The notes under the pieces: model-generated
Seen by the model: only the letters and a program-made list of their open reading frames with translations
Told to the model about the DNA's origin: nothing
Databases searched by the model: none
Assembly: GCF_013602415.1 (NCBI RefSeq)
Contig: NZ_WPAG02000002.1
Location: 1,054,001-1,118,000 of the forward strand
DNA from: Rhodococcus sp. B50
GTDB taxonomy: Bacteria; Actinomycetota; Actinomycetes; Mycobacteriales; Mycobacteriaceae
DNA: 64,000 bases
Direction of reading: 5' to 3'
Made by a program: the position numbers and the translations under genes
Part shown: one piece after another, positions 44,529 through 53,242 of the stretch
Layout: each line of letters begins with the position of its first letter
How positions within the stretch are numbered: position 1 is the stretch's first letter

Positions 44529-46172
44529 CTACGTGCCTGGCACCGTCACCGGCGGCGTGAACGGCGCCGGCATCTCCCCGTACGAGGCCAGGTCGACCTC
44601 GACGATCACCGGGGCCTGCAGCGACACCGCACCCTCGAGCACCGGGTGCGCCTCCCCCGCCGATCCGATGCGCCGGTACTCGACCCCGATCGCCCGCGCG
44701 AGCAGCGCGAAGTCCGGGGTGGTCAGGTCGACGGCGTAGGGCCGTTGCCCCGAGCCGGTCTGCATGTTGCGCAGCACCCCGTAGCCGCCGTCGTTGCAGA
44801 CGAGCAGCACCAGCCACGGCTTCTCCTGCGCCATCGTCAGGACCTCACCGAGGTGCACCGCCAGTCCCCCGTCTCCGACGAGCGCCAGGGTCGGCCGGGT
44901 CTCGTCGGCCAGGGCCGCGCCGATCGCCATGCCGAGGCCCTGCCCGATGCCGCCGCCGCGCGGGAAGATGTTGCTGCGCGGGTCGTAGACGGGCAGGAGT
45001 CGGTTGCCCCACGAACTCGACGCGATCGTCACGTCCCGAGCGATGACGGCATCGTCGGGCAGCACGGCGCGCACTGCATCGCACAAGACCGCGTGGTCAC
45101 CGAGACCGGTGCGCTGGTTCTCCCGCACACGCTGCCGCGTCTCGCGGGCGCGTTCCGTCCACGCTGCCTCGACGGCATCGCCGAGTCCATCGAGTTCCAG
45201 TACCGCCGAGAGGAATTCACCGACCTCGCCGACAACCGGCAGATCCGCGGCAAATACACGGCCGGGTGCGGCCGGATCCAGATCCACCTGCACGTGCCGC
45301 GGGGGCATCGGGATCGAGTAGTCGCCGGTCTCGTTGGAGCGGAAGTGGGTGCCCAGTGAGACCACGAGGTCGGCGTCGGCGAGCAGCGCCCGGCCGAGCG
45401 GCGACGAGCCGTAATTGCCGATGCACAGCCGGTGGCTCTCCGGCACGGCGCCGCGACCGGAGTTGCTGGTCAGCAGCGGCACACCCCAGCGGTCGACGAG
45501 GGCGGTCAGCGTGTCCCCTGCCCGCGCTGCCCCGCCACCCGCCCAAATCACCGGTCGCCGGGCCTGCGCGATCGCAGCGAGCGCCGCCTCCACCTGGGCG
45601 CGGTCCGCGCTGCGCGGCATCCCGAGCGTGACCGGTGCCGGTTCGAGGGTGTAGTCGTCGGCGTACTGCAGGTCGATCGGCCATTCGATGCTGGCCGGTC
45701 CGCCCGGTGTCGACAACGCGTGGGCGACGGCTTCGCGCAGTACTTTTCCGGCACTGCCGGTGTCGAGGATCGTCGCGGCGTGCGCCGAGACCGCCTCGAG
45801 CATGCCGAGCTGATCCTTCGTCTCGTGGATGAACCCGCGGCCCGAGCCGAGGAAGCGCGACTCGATCTGTCCCGTCACGTGGAGCACCGACGTTCCGGCA
45901 CTGAGGGATTCGATGAGGGAGCCAGCGGCGTTGCCGGCCCCCGTGCCGGTACTGGTGAGGGCACAGCCGAGTCCTCCGGTGGCACGGGCGTATCCGTCGG
46001 CGGCGTTGACGGCGGTCGCCTCGTGTCGCACGGGCACGAACCGCAGGTGCCGGCTCACCGCTTCCACCAGCGGCTGGTTGTGCACGCTGACGATGCCGAA
46101 GACGGTGTCGACACCGGCCTCGCGCAGCACCTGGACCAGCAGATCCCCACCGTTACCCGAGCGTGCGGTCAT
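44529..46172 (-). CDS. Thiamin-diphosphate-dependent decarboxylase/lyase
   Basis: This 547-residue enzyme has the acetolactate-synthase/benzoylformate-decarboxylase fold. The activating Glu is in VRHEATAVNAADGYARA. The ThDP pyrophosphate motif GDGGLAVHLGEVL is followed by the Mg-binding CNDGGYG. The middle FAD-like domain is VIWAGGGAARAG. A 2-oxo acid or an acyloin is the expected substrate type. It is the last gene of a six-gene operon, so it probably acts after ring cleavage or on a side-chain keto acid. Exact reaction unknown. Confidence 0.88.
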   Translation of the reverse strand: MTARSGNGGDLLVQVLREAGVDTVFGIVSVHNQPLVEAVSRHLRFVPVRHEATAVNAADGYARATGGLGCALTSTGTGAGNAAGSLIESLSAGTSVLHVTGQIESRFLGSGRGFIHETKDQLGMLEAVSAHAATILDTGSAGKVLREAVAHALSTPGGPASIEWPIDLQYADDYTLEPAPVTLGMPRSADRAQVEAALAAIAQARRPVIWAGGGAARAGDTLTALVDRWGVPLLTSNSGRGAVPESHRLCIGNYGSSPLGRALLADADLVVSLGTHFRSNETGDYSIPMPPRHVQVDLDPAAPGRVFAADLPVVGEVGEFLSAVLELDGLGDAVEAAWTERARETRQRVRENQRTGLGDHAVLCDAVRAVLPDDAVIARDVTIASSSWGNRLLPVYDPRSNIFPRGGGIGQGLGMAIGAALADETRPTLALVGDGGLAVHLGEVLTMAQEKPWLVLLVCNDGGYGVLRNMQTGSGQRPYAVDLTTPDFALLARAIGVEYRRIGSAGEAHPVLEGAVSLQAPVIVEVDLASYGEMPAPFTPPVTVPGT

Positions 46173-46182
46173 GACATTCCTT

Positions 46183-46965
46183 TCAGACATAGCGCGCGAC
46201 ACCGCCGCACACGTCGATGCTGGTGCCCGTCACATACGACGAGCGGGGTGAGAGCAGGCCGACGATGTGGAAGGCCACCTCGTCGGCGGTGCCGAAGCGT
46301 CCGAGCCCGATACCGCGGTCGGCGGCGATCTCGGCCTCCCACTCGTCGAAACTTCCGGTGTAGCCGGAGTTCTCGTAGCGGCGACGCCACTGTCCGGTGT
46401 CGACGAGACCGAGGGCGACCGAGTTGACGCGGATCCCGTCGCCGGCCAGTTCCAGCGACAGCGACTTGCTCAGATTCAGCAGTCCGGCCCGTGCGGCGCT
46501 GGTGGTGACCAGCTTGGTCTCGGGCTGACGCGCGAGCACCGCGGAGATGTTGACGATCGACGCCGCATCCGATTTCCGCAGCAGCGGGAGCGCTGCGTCG
46601 ACGGTGTTGAGCACGCTCGAGAACTTCAGGTCGAACTCGTCGCGCCAGTCGTCGAGGGTGGTGTCGGCGCGGGCCTTCATCCGCGAGTTGCCGGCGTTGT
46701 TGACCAGGCCGTCGAGTCCGCCGAACCGCTCGTATCCGCCCTGGACGAGGGCCCCCACCGCGGCGGGGTCGCGGACGTCGCAGGCCGCGGCGTGCACCCG
46801 ATCGCGTCCGGGCAGCGCGTCCAGCGCGGCGTTGAGCCGCTCGAGGTCGCGGGCGCAGGTGACGACGTTGGCACCTTCCGCGAGCAGCATGGTGACGGTC
46901 GCGAGACCGATGCCGGAGCTGCCGCCGGTGACGAGACAGGTGCGGTTGTTCAGAAGCAGGTCCAC
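46183..46965 (-). CDS. SDR-fold protein with altered catalytic residues
   Basis: This 260-residue Rossmann-fold protein of the short-chain dehydrogenase/reductase family has cofactor motif TGGSSGIG and NNAG (residues 89-92). The catalytic Ser141 is kept (NISAVLARQ), but the Y-x3-K pair is Thr155 and Arg159 in VTTSAARAGLLN, and the usual Asn is Lys114 (FDLKFS). The chemistry may differ from normal alcohol oxidation, or the protein may be a non-catalytic partner of the second SDR. It sits in the middle of the operon, 11 bases before the ThDP gene. Confidence 0.87.
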   Translation of the reverse strand: MDLLLNNRTCLVTGGSSGIGLATVTMLLAEGANVVTCARDLERLNAALDALPGRDRVHAAACDVRDPAAVGALVQGGYERFGGLDGLVNNAGNSRMKARADTTLDDWRDEFDLKFSSVLNTVDAALPLLRKSDAASIVNISAVLARQPETKLVTTSAARAGLLNLSKSLSLELAGDGIRVNSVALGLVDTGQWRRRYENSGYTGSFDEWEAEIAADRGIGLGRFGTADEVAFHIVGLLSPRSSYVTGTSIDVCGGVARYV

Positions 46966-47005
46966 AACCCGGTCCTTCCGTGAGATCAGTGCAGGACTCG
47001 AAGAG

Positions 47006-47767
47006 TCAGTGCAGGACGAAGCCGCCGTCGACGACCAGTTCCTGCCCGGTGATGTACGACGCTTCGTCGCCCATGAGGAAGGCGACGGCGCCGACGAGAT
47101 CGGCGGGCTGCTGCGGCCGGGTCAACGCCCGATTCAGCCGGTACAGATCGTGCCGGTGTTGCGGAACGAACTGTGCCGATTCGCTTTCCGTCAGACCGGG
47201 TGAGACGGTGTTGACGGTGACCCCGTACGGGCCGAGGTCGCGTGCCATGGTGCGGGTCAGCGCCGACACTCCGCCCTTGGAGGCGATGTAGTGCGTCAGG
47301 CGCGGCGATCCGTACAGCGCAGCGTCGGAACCGATGGCGACGACCCGGCCGGTGCCGTGCTGCTCGGCGTAGTCGAGGATCGACGGGACGAGGGCGCGGC
47401 TGACGAGGAAGGTGCCCCGCAGGTTCACGTTCAGCACCCGGTCCCATTCCTCGACGGCCAGTTCGTGCACGGCCTTGCCGCCGACGCCGTCGGCGAGAGC
47501 GGCGTTGTTGACCAGTCCGTAGACCGATCCGTCGGCGGTGACCTGCGCAGCGAAGGCGTCGACGGAGTCGGCGTCGGCGAGGTCGACGTGCACGAACCGC
47601 GCGGAGATGCCGTCGGCGCGCAGTTTCGCGGCGGCGTCCTCACCGTGGGGGTTGATGTCGGCGATCCAGACCGCGGCGCCGGCGTCGCCGAGGCGGCGCG
47701 CGATGGCCAGTCCGAGGCCGCGCGCCGCTCCGGTGACGACAATCGTGCGGTCGTCGAGGGTGCCCAC
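47006..47767 (-). CDS. Short-chain dehydrogenase/reductase
   Basis: This 253-residue NAD(P)-dependent oxidoreductase has cofactor motif TGAARGLG, NNAA for the second strand, catalytic Ser in AIGSDAALYG and Tyr/Lys in HYIASKGGV, and Asn in LNVNLRGTF. All key residues are intact. Asp40 (WIADIN) after the second strand favours NAD. The stop lies 40 bases before the atypical SDR gene and its start 2 bases after the cupin gene, so the two SDRs are co-transcribed. The substrate is probably a diol or hydroxy acid of the pathway. Confidence 0.92.
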   Translation of the reverse strand: MGTLDDRTIVVTGAARGLGLAIARRLGDAGAAVWIADINPHGEDAAAKLRADGISARFVHVDLADADSVDAFAAQVTADGSVYGLVNNAALADGVGGKAVHELAVEEWDRVLNVNLRGTFLVSRALVPSILDYAEQHGTGRVVAIGSDAALYGSPRLTHYIASKGGVSALTRTMARDLGPYGVTVNTVSPGLTESESAQFVPQHRHDLYRLNRALTRPQQPADLVGAVAFLMGDEASYITGQELVVDGGFVLH

Positions 47768-47769
47768 GC

Positions 47770-48276
47770 TCAGTCCCGGGAGATGCCGAAGACGGCGGAG
47801 GTCTCCGGGTAGGTCGGGACCTGCGGCTTCTGCGTGCCGATGATGACGCAGAACAGGGCGTCGGTGGTGCCGGTGTTCTCGAGGCTGCGCGGCACCCCGG
47901 CGGGGACGACGATCATGTCGCGGTAGCCGAGGGTGCGCTTCTCGACGACGCCGTCGCGGTGGATGCCGACCTCGACCTCGCCTTCGAGGACGAAGAACGC
48001 TTCCTCGGCGTCGTGGTGGGTGTGCTCGGGGCCTTCGGCACCGGCGGGCAGCAGCATGTTGGAGAAGGTGAAGCCGCGCGACGGGATGGTGCGGTTGTCG
48101 TTCTCGTGGTTGCCGGTGGCGCCGGAACCGACGTAGCGGATCTGGGCGCGGCGGAACCGGTCGCCGGCCTTGGCCTGGAATCCGAGGGTGTCCCAGTCCT
48201 CGTGGCGGGTGCCACGGGTGAGGATGAGCGAGTCGGTGAATTCCTTCAGGTCCGAGGTGGTGTAGTCGAGTGCCAT
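47770..48276 (-). CDS. Cupin-domain protein
   Basis: The single cupin barrel of this 168-residue protein carries metal-binding residues in EHTHHDAEEAFFVLEGEVEV (motif 1: His, His, Glu) and PAGVPRSLEN (motif 2, with Arg where the usual His would be). Small cupins in catabolic operons may be isomerases, thiol-type dioxygenases or stabilisers. It lies between the hydrolase and the intact SDR genes, with a 2-bp gap to the latter. Function within the pathway is open. Confidence 0.85.
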   Translation of the reverse strand: MALDYTTSDLKEFTDSLILTRGTRHEDWDTLGFQAKAGDRFRRAQIRYVGSGATGNHENDNRTIPSRGFTFSNMLLPAGAEGPEHTHHDAEEAFFVLEGEVEVGIHRDGVVEKRTLGYRDMIVVPAGVPRSLENTGTTDALFCVIIGTQKPQVPTYPETSAVFGISRD

Positions 48277-48311
48277 GGTGATGCTCCGTTCCGGAATCGA
48301 TGCGGGTGGGG

Positions 48312-49106
48312 TCAGACGTGCGCGGGGGTGTGTTCGCGCAGGCGTTCGGTGATGTGGACGAAGGATTCGGTCCACGCGTTGAAGGCGTCGGGGCGTTCCT
48401 GGTTGGCGAGGTGCCCTGCGCCGCGGAGGGTCACGAATACCGCGCCGGGGATGCCGCCGGCGAGTACTTGACTCGCGGGGACACCGGTGACGGTGTCGGC
48501 GTCCCCGCACAACACGAGAGTGGGGACGTCGATGTTCGCGAGGTCGCCGGTGTGGTCGGTCGCGGCCATCGACTCGGCGGCGTGGCCGTAGCCGGGTAGC
48601 CGGACCGAGCCGGCCATGATGTCGGTTACGCGGTCGACGAGGTCGTCGGGTGCCTCGGGTGAGAGCAGACGTGGTGCGCGCCGCGCAGCGAAGTCGGCGG
48701 GGCCGTTCGCTGCGAGGTCGGCGGCCCGGGAGCGCATCGCCGAGGCGGTGTCGGCGTCCGTGCCCGAACCGGCGTGGGTGTCTCCGAGGATCAGGCTGCG
48801 CACGAGGCCCGGGTGGCGCAGGGCCAGCCGGGTCGCGACGACGCCTCCCCACGACATGCCGAGGACATGGGCGCCGTCGTCGCCGCAGTGTGCGCGGATG
48901 ACGTCGGCGGCGGCGTCGGCGTAGTCGTCGAGGTCGAACGGGCGGTCGGGATCGTCGCTGCGGGCGTAACCGGGCGCGTCCCAGGCCAGGATGCGCAGGG
49001 AGTCACCGAGACCGGAGAACTGTGGGGAGAAGCTGTCGGAGCTGCCGCCGATGCCGTGCAGCATCAGCACGGCCGGTCCGGTGCCGTAGTCGGCGACGTG
49101 GATCAT
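48312..49106 (-). CDS. Alpha/beta hydrolase, meta-cleavage-product hydrolase type
   Basis: This 264-residue hydrolase has the oxyanion motif MLHGIGGSSDSF, the nucleophile Ser85 in LGMSWGGVVA, acid in LCGDADTVTG and catalytic His in RGAGHLANQERP. The sequence type and the position directly behind an extradiol dioxygenase (4-bp overlap) suggest C-C bond hydrolysis of the ring-fission product, as in BphD/HsaD-type enzymes. The substrate is not known. Confidence 0.88.
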   Translation of the reverse strand: MIHVADYGTGPAVLMLHGIGGSSDSFSPQFSGLGDSLRILAWDAPGYARSDDPDRPFDLDDYADAAADVIRAHCGDDGAHVLGMSWGGVVATRLALRHPGLVRSLILGDTHAGSGTDADTASAMRSRAADLAANGPADFAARRAPRLLSPEAPDDLVDRVTDIMAGSVRLPGYGHAAESMAATDHTGDLANIDVPTLVLCGDADTVTGVPASQVLAGGIPGAVFVTLRGAGHLANQERPDAFNAWTESFVHITERLREHTPAHV

Positions 49107-50032
49107 GATGCCTGCCCGAGGTCGTAGCGTTCGAAGGCACCGGGGTCGGGGATGCCGGCCATGTGCTCACGCACCTGACGCGAGGGTGGTCCGGCGGTGC
49201 CCCAGAGGTCGGACAGTTCCGGGACGCGGCGCCACACCCGGCACAGCCAGCGGTCCTCGTCGACCTGTGCGATGCCGGAGGTGTACTCGCACACCAGACC
49301 GGCGGGGTCGGCGAAATAGGAGAAGGTGTTGTCGCCGGGCCCGTGCTTGCCCGGTCCCCACAGGGGCAGTTGCCCGTGGTGGCGCAGCCGGCCGATGCCG
49401 CGCATGAAGTGATCCACGGTGGGCATCTCGTAGGCGACGTGGTTGACCGACGCCCACTGCGCCTGGTTGAAGGCGATGCTGTGGTGATCGGAGTTGCAGC
49501 GCAGGAACGCCATCTGGTGTTCGGACCAGTCGGAGACGCGCATGCCGAGGACGTCGCAGTAGAAGCGGACGGCGGCGTCGATGTCGACGGTGTTGAGCAC
49601 CACGTGGGTGACACCGACCGGGACGGCGTCCTCGCGACCGAGGGCGGGAACGGCGAGGGTGTCGGCGACGAGCTCGAGTATGCGTCCCTCGGGATCGACG
49701 ATGCGCAGTCCGTATCCCCCACCGACGTCGTCCAAGGGCGCGGGGCCGAAGACGACGGGGATGTCCCAGGCGGTGACGCGCCGGGCGGCTTCGTCGACCT
49801 CGGCGGGCGTGGAAACCGCGAAGCTGATGCGGCCCAGTCCGTTCCGGTCGGCCTGGGTGAGCTGTAGGGCGTGGTGCTGGTCGCCGGTGCCGCGCAGCCA
49901 GGCCCCCTCGCGGCCCTGTTCGACGACGCGCAGGCCCCAGACCTGGGAGTAGAAATCGGTGGATTCGGCGGCGGCGTGCGTGCGCAGCTCGACGGAGCGT
50001 AGGCGCCGCAGTCGGGCGATCGGTTGGTTCAT
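49103..50032 (-). CDS. Extradiol ring-cleavage dioxygenase (VOC type I)
   Basis: This 309-residue two-domain VOC-fold enzyme is of BphC size. The metal triad is His143 (GVTHVVLN), His198 (VNHVAYEM) and Glu249 (LVCEYTSG), and the DNTFSYFADPAG block is typical of extradiol enzymes; SDHHSIAF holds the acid/base His. It should open a catechol-type ring next to one hydroxyl. It heads the six-gene operon, and its operator (site 3) lies 30 bases upstream. Its stop overlaps the hydrolase start. Confidence 0.9.
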   Translation of the reverse strand: MNQPIARLRRLRSVELRTHAAAESTDFYSQVWGLRVVEQGREGAWLRGTGDQHHALQLTQADRNGLGRISFAVSTPAEVDEAARRVTAWDIPVVFGPAPLDDVGGGYGLRIVDPEGRILELVADTLAVPALGREDAVPVGVTHVVLNTVDIDAAVRFYCDVLGMRVSDWSEHQMAFLRCNSDHHSIAFNQAQWASVNHVAYEMPTVDHFMRGIGRLRHHGQLPLWGPGKHGPGDNTFSYFADPAGLVCEYTSGIAQVDEDRWLCRVWRRVPELSDLWGTAGPPSRQVREHMAGIPDPGAFERYDLGQAS

Positions 50033-50062
50033 GACGATCCCTCCAATGTCTTACAGGTCACT

Positions 50063-50078
50063 ATCTTACCGCTAAGAT
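50063..50078. promoter_or_regulatory. MarR operator site 3
   Basis: ATCTTACCGCTAAGAT differs from sites 1 and 2 by one base and is otherwise a perfect palindrome with the same T and A flanks. It lies 30 bases before the extradiol dioxygenase start and 41 bases after the aldehyde dehydrogenase stop, in the promoter of the six-gene operon. Confidence 0.85.
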
Positions 50079-50119
50079 ATTTGAGTGTACAGAGCCGATT
50101 CCGGCCGCATGGCCGGGGA

Positions 50120-51637
50120 TCAGTCGGCCCAGGCGTCGGGGCCATCGTCGAGCCCGAAATACACGCTCTTGCACCGCGAATAGGCGGCGATGCCGTCGCG
50201 GCCCTTCTCGACGCCGAGACCGCTCTCCTTCACCCCACCGAACGGGGTGGAGATGCTGAAGCGTTTGTAGGTGTTGATCCACACCGTGCCGGCGTCGAGG
50301 CGCCGCGCGAGCCGCCACGCACGGCGGTAGTCGCGGGTCCAGATCCCGGCGGCCAAGCCGAACACCGAATCGTTCGCCTGTGCGAGGAGGTCGTCCACGC
50401 CATCGAACGGCAGGGCCACGAGGACGGGGCCGAAGATCTCCTCGCGGCACACACGGGTGTCGTTGGTCAGCCCCTCGATGATCGTCGGCAGGTAATACGC
50501 GCCCTCCGCGAGGACGGGATCGTCCGGGGCCGCTCCCCCGCACAGGACGCGTCCACCTTCGCGGCGGGCAAGATCGACATACGAGGCGACGGAGTCGCGG
50601 TGGGCGTGGTGCACGAGCGGCCCGACCTGGGTGCGCGGATCGCGGCCGTTGCCGATGCGCAGGGCGCGGGTGCGTTCGACCAGCCGCGCGACGAACGGTG
50701 CGTAGAGTGCTCGGTCGACGAACAGGCGCGAACCCGCGATGCAACTCTGCCCGCTCGACGAGAAGATCCCGTACATCACGCCCGCGACGGCCTGGTCGAT
50801 GTCGGCGTCGTCGAGCACGATCGTCGGCGACTTGCCACCGAGTTCGAGCGACACGGGCATGAGCTTCTCGGCCGCGGCATGGGCGATCGCGCGACCGGTG
50901 CACGTGCCACCGGTGAAGGTGACCTTACCGATGCCCGGGTGCTGCACGATCGCATCGCCGACGATCGAGCCCTTGCCGGGCAGCACCGACAGCAATCCGG
51001 CGGGCAGACCGCTGTCGTCGATGATCCGCCCCAGCTCGAGCGACACGAGCGGCGTCCACTCGGCCGGCTTGAGGACGACGGCGTTACCGGCGGCGAGAGC
51101 GGGTGCGATCTTCTGGGCGTCGCTCGCGATCGGTGAGTTCCAGGGGGCGATCGCCCCGATGACGCCGATCGGTTCGTGGACGCTCATCGACAGGTAGTTG
51201 CCGCGCGGGACGGTCAGGTCGTCGTCGCCGGATTCGAGGACAGCCGCGAAGTACCGGAAGGTTCCCGCGGCGCTGCCGACGAGGGCAGTGGTCTCGGTGA
51301 GCGTCTTACCGGTGTTGTAGCTCTGAAGCAGCGCGAGTCGCGCCGAGTTCGCTTCGATGCCGTCGGCGATGCGGTGCAGGTAGCGGGCGCGTTGGTGCGG
51401 GAGCAGTCCGCGCCAGGCCGGATCCTCGGAGGCGGCCAGGCCGGCCGCGACGGCATCGTCGACGTCGGTGGCGACGGCCTGGTGCACGGTCTGCAGGACG
51501 CGGCCGGTGGCGGGGTCGGTGACCTCGAAGACCGGGCCGGCGGCACGGCGCCGTCTGCCGGCGACGAGCATCTCGTCGGGGACGGGCACGAAGTCGAGGT
51601 CGGTGTCCGTGGAGGCGGGATGGAGTGCGGTGGTCAC
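50120..51637 (-). CDS. Aldehyde dehydrogenase
   Basis: This 505-residue NAD(P)-dependent enzyme oxidises aldehydes to acids. Motifs: PWNSPIASDAQKIAPALAAG, FTGGTCTGRAIA (usually FTGS), the Glu in LELGGKSP, the catalytic Cys in SSGQSCIAGSR and EEIFGPVL. Length is normal. It overlaps the transporter stop by 4 bases (ATGA), so both share a transcript. Its substrate may be the aldehyde made by the ThDP enzyme; this is inferred. Confidence 0.92.
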   Translation of the reverse strand: MTTALHPASTDTDLDFVPVPDEMLVAGRRRRAAGPVFEVTDPATGRVLQTVHQAVATDVDDAVAAGLAASEDPAWRGLLPHQRARYLHRIADGIEANSARLALLQSYNTGKTLTETTALVGSAAGTFRYFAAVLESGDDDLTVPRGNYLSMSVHEPIGVIGAIAPWNSPIASDAQKIAPALAAGNAVVLKPAEWTPLVSLELGRIIDDSGLPAGLLSVLPGKGSIVGDAIVQHPGIGKVTFTGGTCTGRAIAHAAAEKLMPVSLELGGKSPTIVLDDADIDQAVAGVMYGIFSSSGQSCIAGSRLFVDRALYAPFVARLVERTRALRIGNGRDPRTQVGPLVHHAHRDSVASYVDLARREGGRVLCGGAAPDDPVLAEGAYYLPTIIEGLTNDTRVCREEIFGPVLVALPFDGVDDLLAQANDSVFGLAAGIWTRDYRRAWRLARRLDAGTVWINTYKRFSISTPFGGVKESGLGVEKGRDGIAAYSRCKSVYFGLDDGPDAWAD

Positions 51638-53010
51638 TGGGAGATCTCCTCGAGGGTCTTCTCACGGGTTTCGGTCGCGAACAGGCCCACGACGATCGCA
51701 CCGACGAGGGCGACGAGTCCGAACAGGCCGAAGACCAAGGTCAGGGTGCCGCCGGCATCGAGGATTCCGCCGAGGACGAGCGGGCCGACGATGATGCCGA
51801 GGCGGCCGGCGCCGCCGCCGATCGCGCAGCCGATGGCGCGCATCCGGGTCGGGTACAACTCGGCGGTGTAGACGTACAGGGCCATGTTCACAGCGAAGAC
51901 GAACAGTGCCGCGCCGGCCGACCACAGCAGTACCGTCACGGCCGATCCGGTGCCGGTGCCGGCGAGCAGGAACAGCAGTGCCGCACACAGAACCATCGAC
52001 GACGTGATGCACACGCGACGGCCGAGATTGTCGATGAGGAACGCGACGATCAGGCAGCCGACGAGACCTGCGACGGTAGTGAAGATCGAGTAGTGCAGCG
52101 CGGTGTCGACGCTGACCTCGAAGACGGTGCGGTAGAGGGTGGGCAGCCACGAGGCGATGCCGTAATTCACGAAGTAGGCGCTGCCCCAGATCGCGGCGAG
52201 CATGAGGGTGCGGCGCAGGTACACACCCTGGAATGCCTCGATGAAGCGGCCGCGGGAAGTGTCGACGGCGACGGCGGTGACGATCGGGCGGGGTTCGGGC
52301 AGTTCACCGTGGCGACCGGCGATCTCGGTCTCGATCCGTCGCATCGCGGCGTCGGCGTCGGCGAGGCGTCCGCGGGCGGCGAGCCAGCGCGGTGACTCGG
52401 GCAGCCGGAACAGGGCCGGCAGCAGCAGGATCGGCAGGGCACCGAGGGCGAACAGGATCTGGTAGCCGAATCGCGGGACCACCCAGGCGGAGACGATCGC
52501 GGACGCGACGAGGCCGATGGGGAAGATCACCTCGTAGAGCAGGACGAAGCGTCCGCGCTTGTGAGCCTTGGTGATCTCGCCGATGTAGGTCGCGGCGACG
52601 GGGACCTCGGCCCCGAGTCCGATGCCCTGGACGAAGCGGAAGACCAGGAAGAGCATCAGCGAGTCGGTGAACGCCATTCCCAGGCTCATCACGGCGTACA
52701 GCGCGAGCGAGACGATGATGACGTTGAGGCGGCCCATGCGGTCGGCGAGCCAGCCGCCGCCCAGAGCGCCGACGAGCATGCCGATGCCGCCGATCGCGAT
52801 CACCCACGCGACCGAGGCGGGGGTGAGATTCCATTTGGGGATCAGGACGGGAAGCGAGTACGCGATCATCAGCTGGTCGAAGCCGTCGAAGAAGGTCACG
52901 GCGCCGACGGCGACCCGCGCCTTGATGTGCCACCGGCTCATCGGCAGCCGTTCGAGGCGCGCACTGATCATTTCCGCACTACTGGACATGGTGGTCGATA
53001 CCGGTGTCAT
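51634..53010 (-). CDS. AAHS-family aromatic acid MFS transporter
   Basis: This 458-residue proton symporter has 12 membrane helices. The first helix has FFDGFDQLMIAYSLP, the aromatic-acid symporter D-G-x-D motif, and GGWLADRMGRLNVIIVS follows helix 2; the mid-domain ELYPTRMRAIG is also typical. PcaK/BenK-type homologues import benzoates, so an aromatic acid is the likely cargo. It heads a two-gene operon with the aldehyde dehydrogenase gene, preceded by the most diverged MarR site. Confidence 0.9.
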   Translation of the reverse strand: MTPVSTTMSSSAEMISARLERLPMSRWHIKARVAVGAVTFFDGFDQLMIAYSLPVLIPKWNLTPASVAWVIAIGGIGMLVGALGGGWLADRMGRLNVIIVSLALYAVMSLGMAFTDSLMLFLVFRFVQGIGLGAEVPVAATYIGEITKAHKRGRFVLLYEVIFPIGLVASAIVSAWVVPRFGYQILFALGALPILLLPALFRLPESPRWLAARGRLADADAAMRRIETEIAGRHGELPEPRPIVTAVAVDTSRGRFIEAFQGVYLRRTLMLAAIWGSAYFVNYGIASWLPTLYRTVFEVSVDTALHYSIFTTVAGLVGCLIVAFLIDNLGRRVCITSSMVLCAALLFLLAGTGTGSAVTVLLWSAGAALFVFAVNMALYVYTAELYPTRMRAIGCAIGGGAGRLGIIVGPLVLGGILDAGGTLTLVFGLFGLVALVGAIVVGLFATETREKTLEEISQ

Positions 53011-53051
53011 GGGGTCCTCGGTTTCGTGTTCCAGTTACTTAAGCCCTCAAT

Positions 53052-53067
53052 GGCTTACCACTAAGAT
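53052..53067. promoter_or_regulatory. MarR operator site 4 (diverged)
   Basis: GGCTTACCACTAAGAT matches the consensus ATCTTAGCGCTAAGAT at 12 of 16 positions, the right half being nearly intact. It lies 41 bases before the transporter start. A neighbouring GTTACTT / GTAAC pair may extend the site. Weaker match than the other three. Confidence 0.6.
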
Positions 53068-53242
53068 GTAACCTGCAGCACTCGACATCCGTCAACCGTT
53101 GACTTTTCATTCCGCGTGAATTATGCGGATGCAGACACCGTCGGGTCACCTCCCTCCGTTCGAGCGTCGGGACCCTGAAGGGCGCTTCCCACCTTGGCAC
53201 GTCCGGTCCGCCCCGAGGGCACATACGGTGACGCGGAACCGG

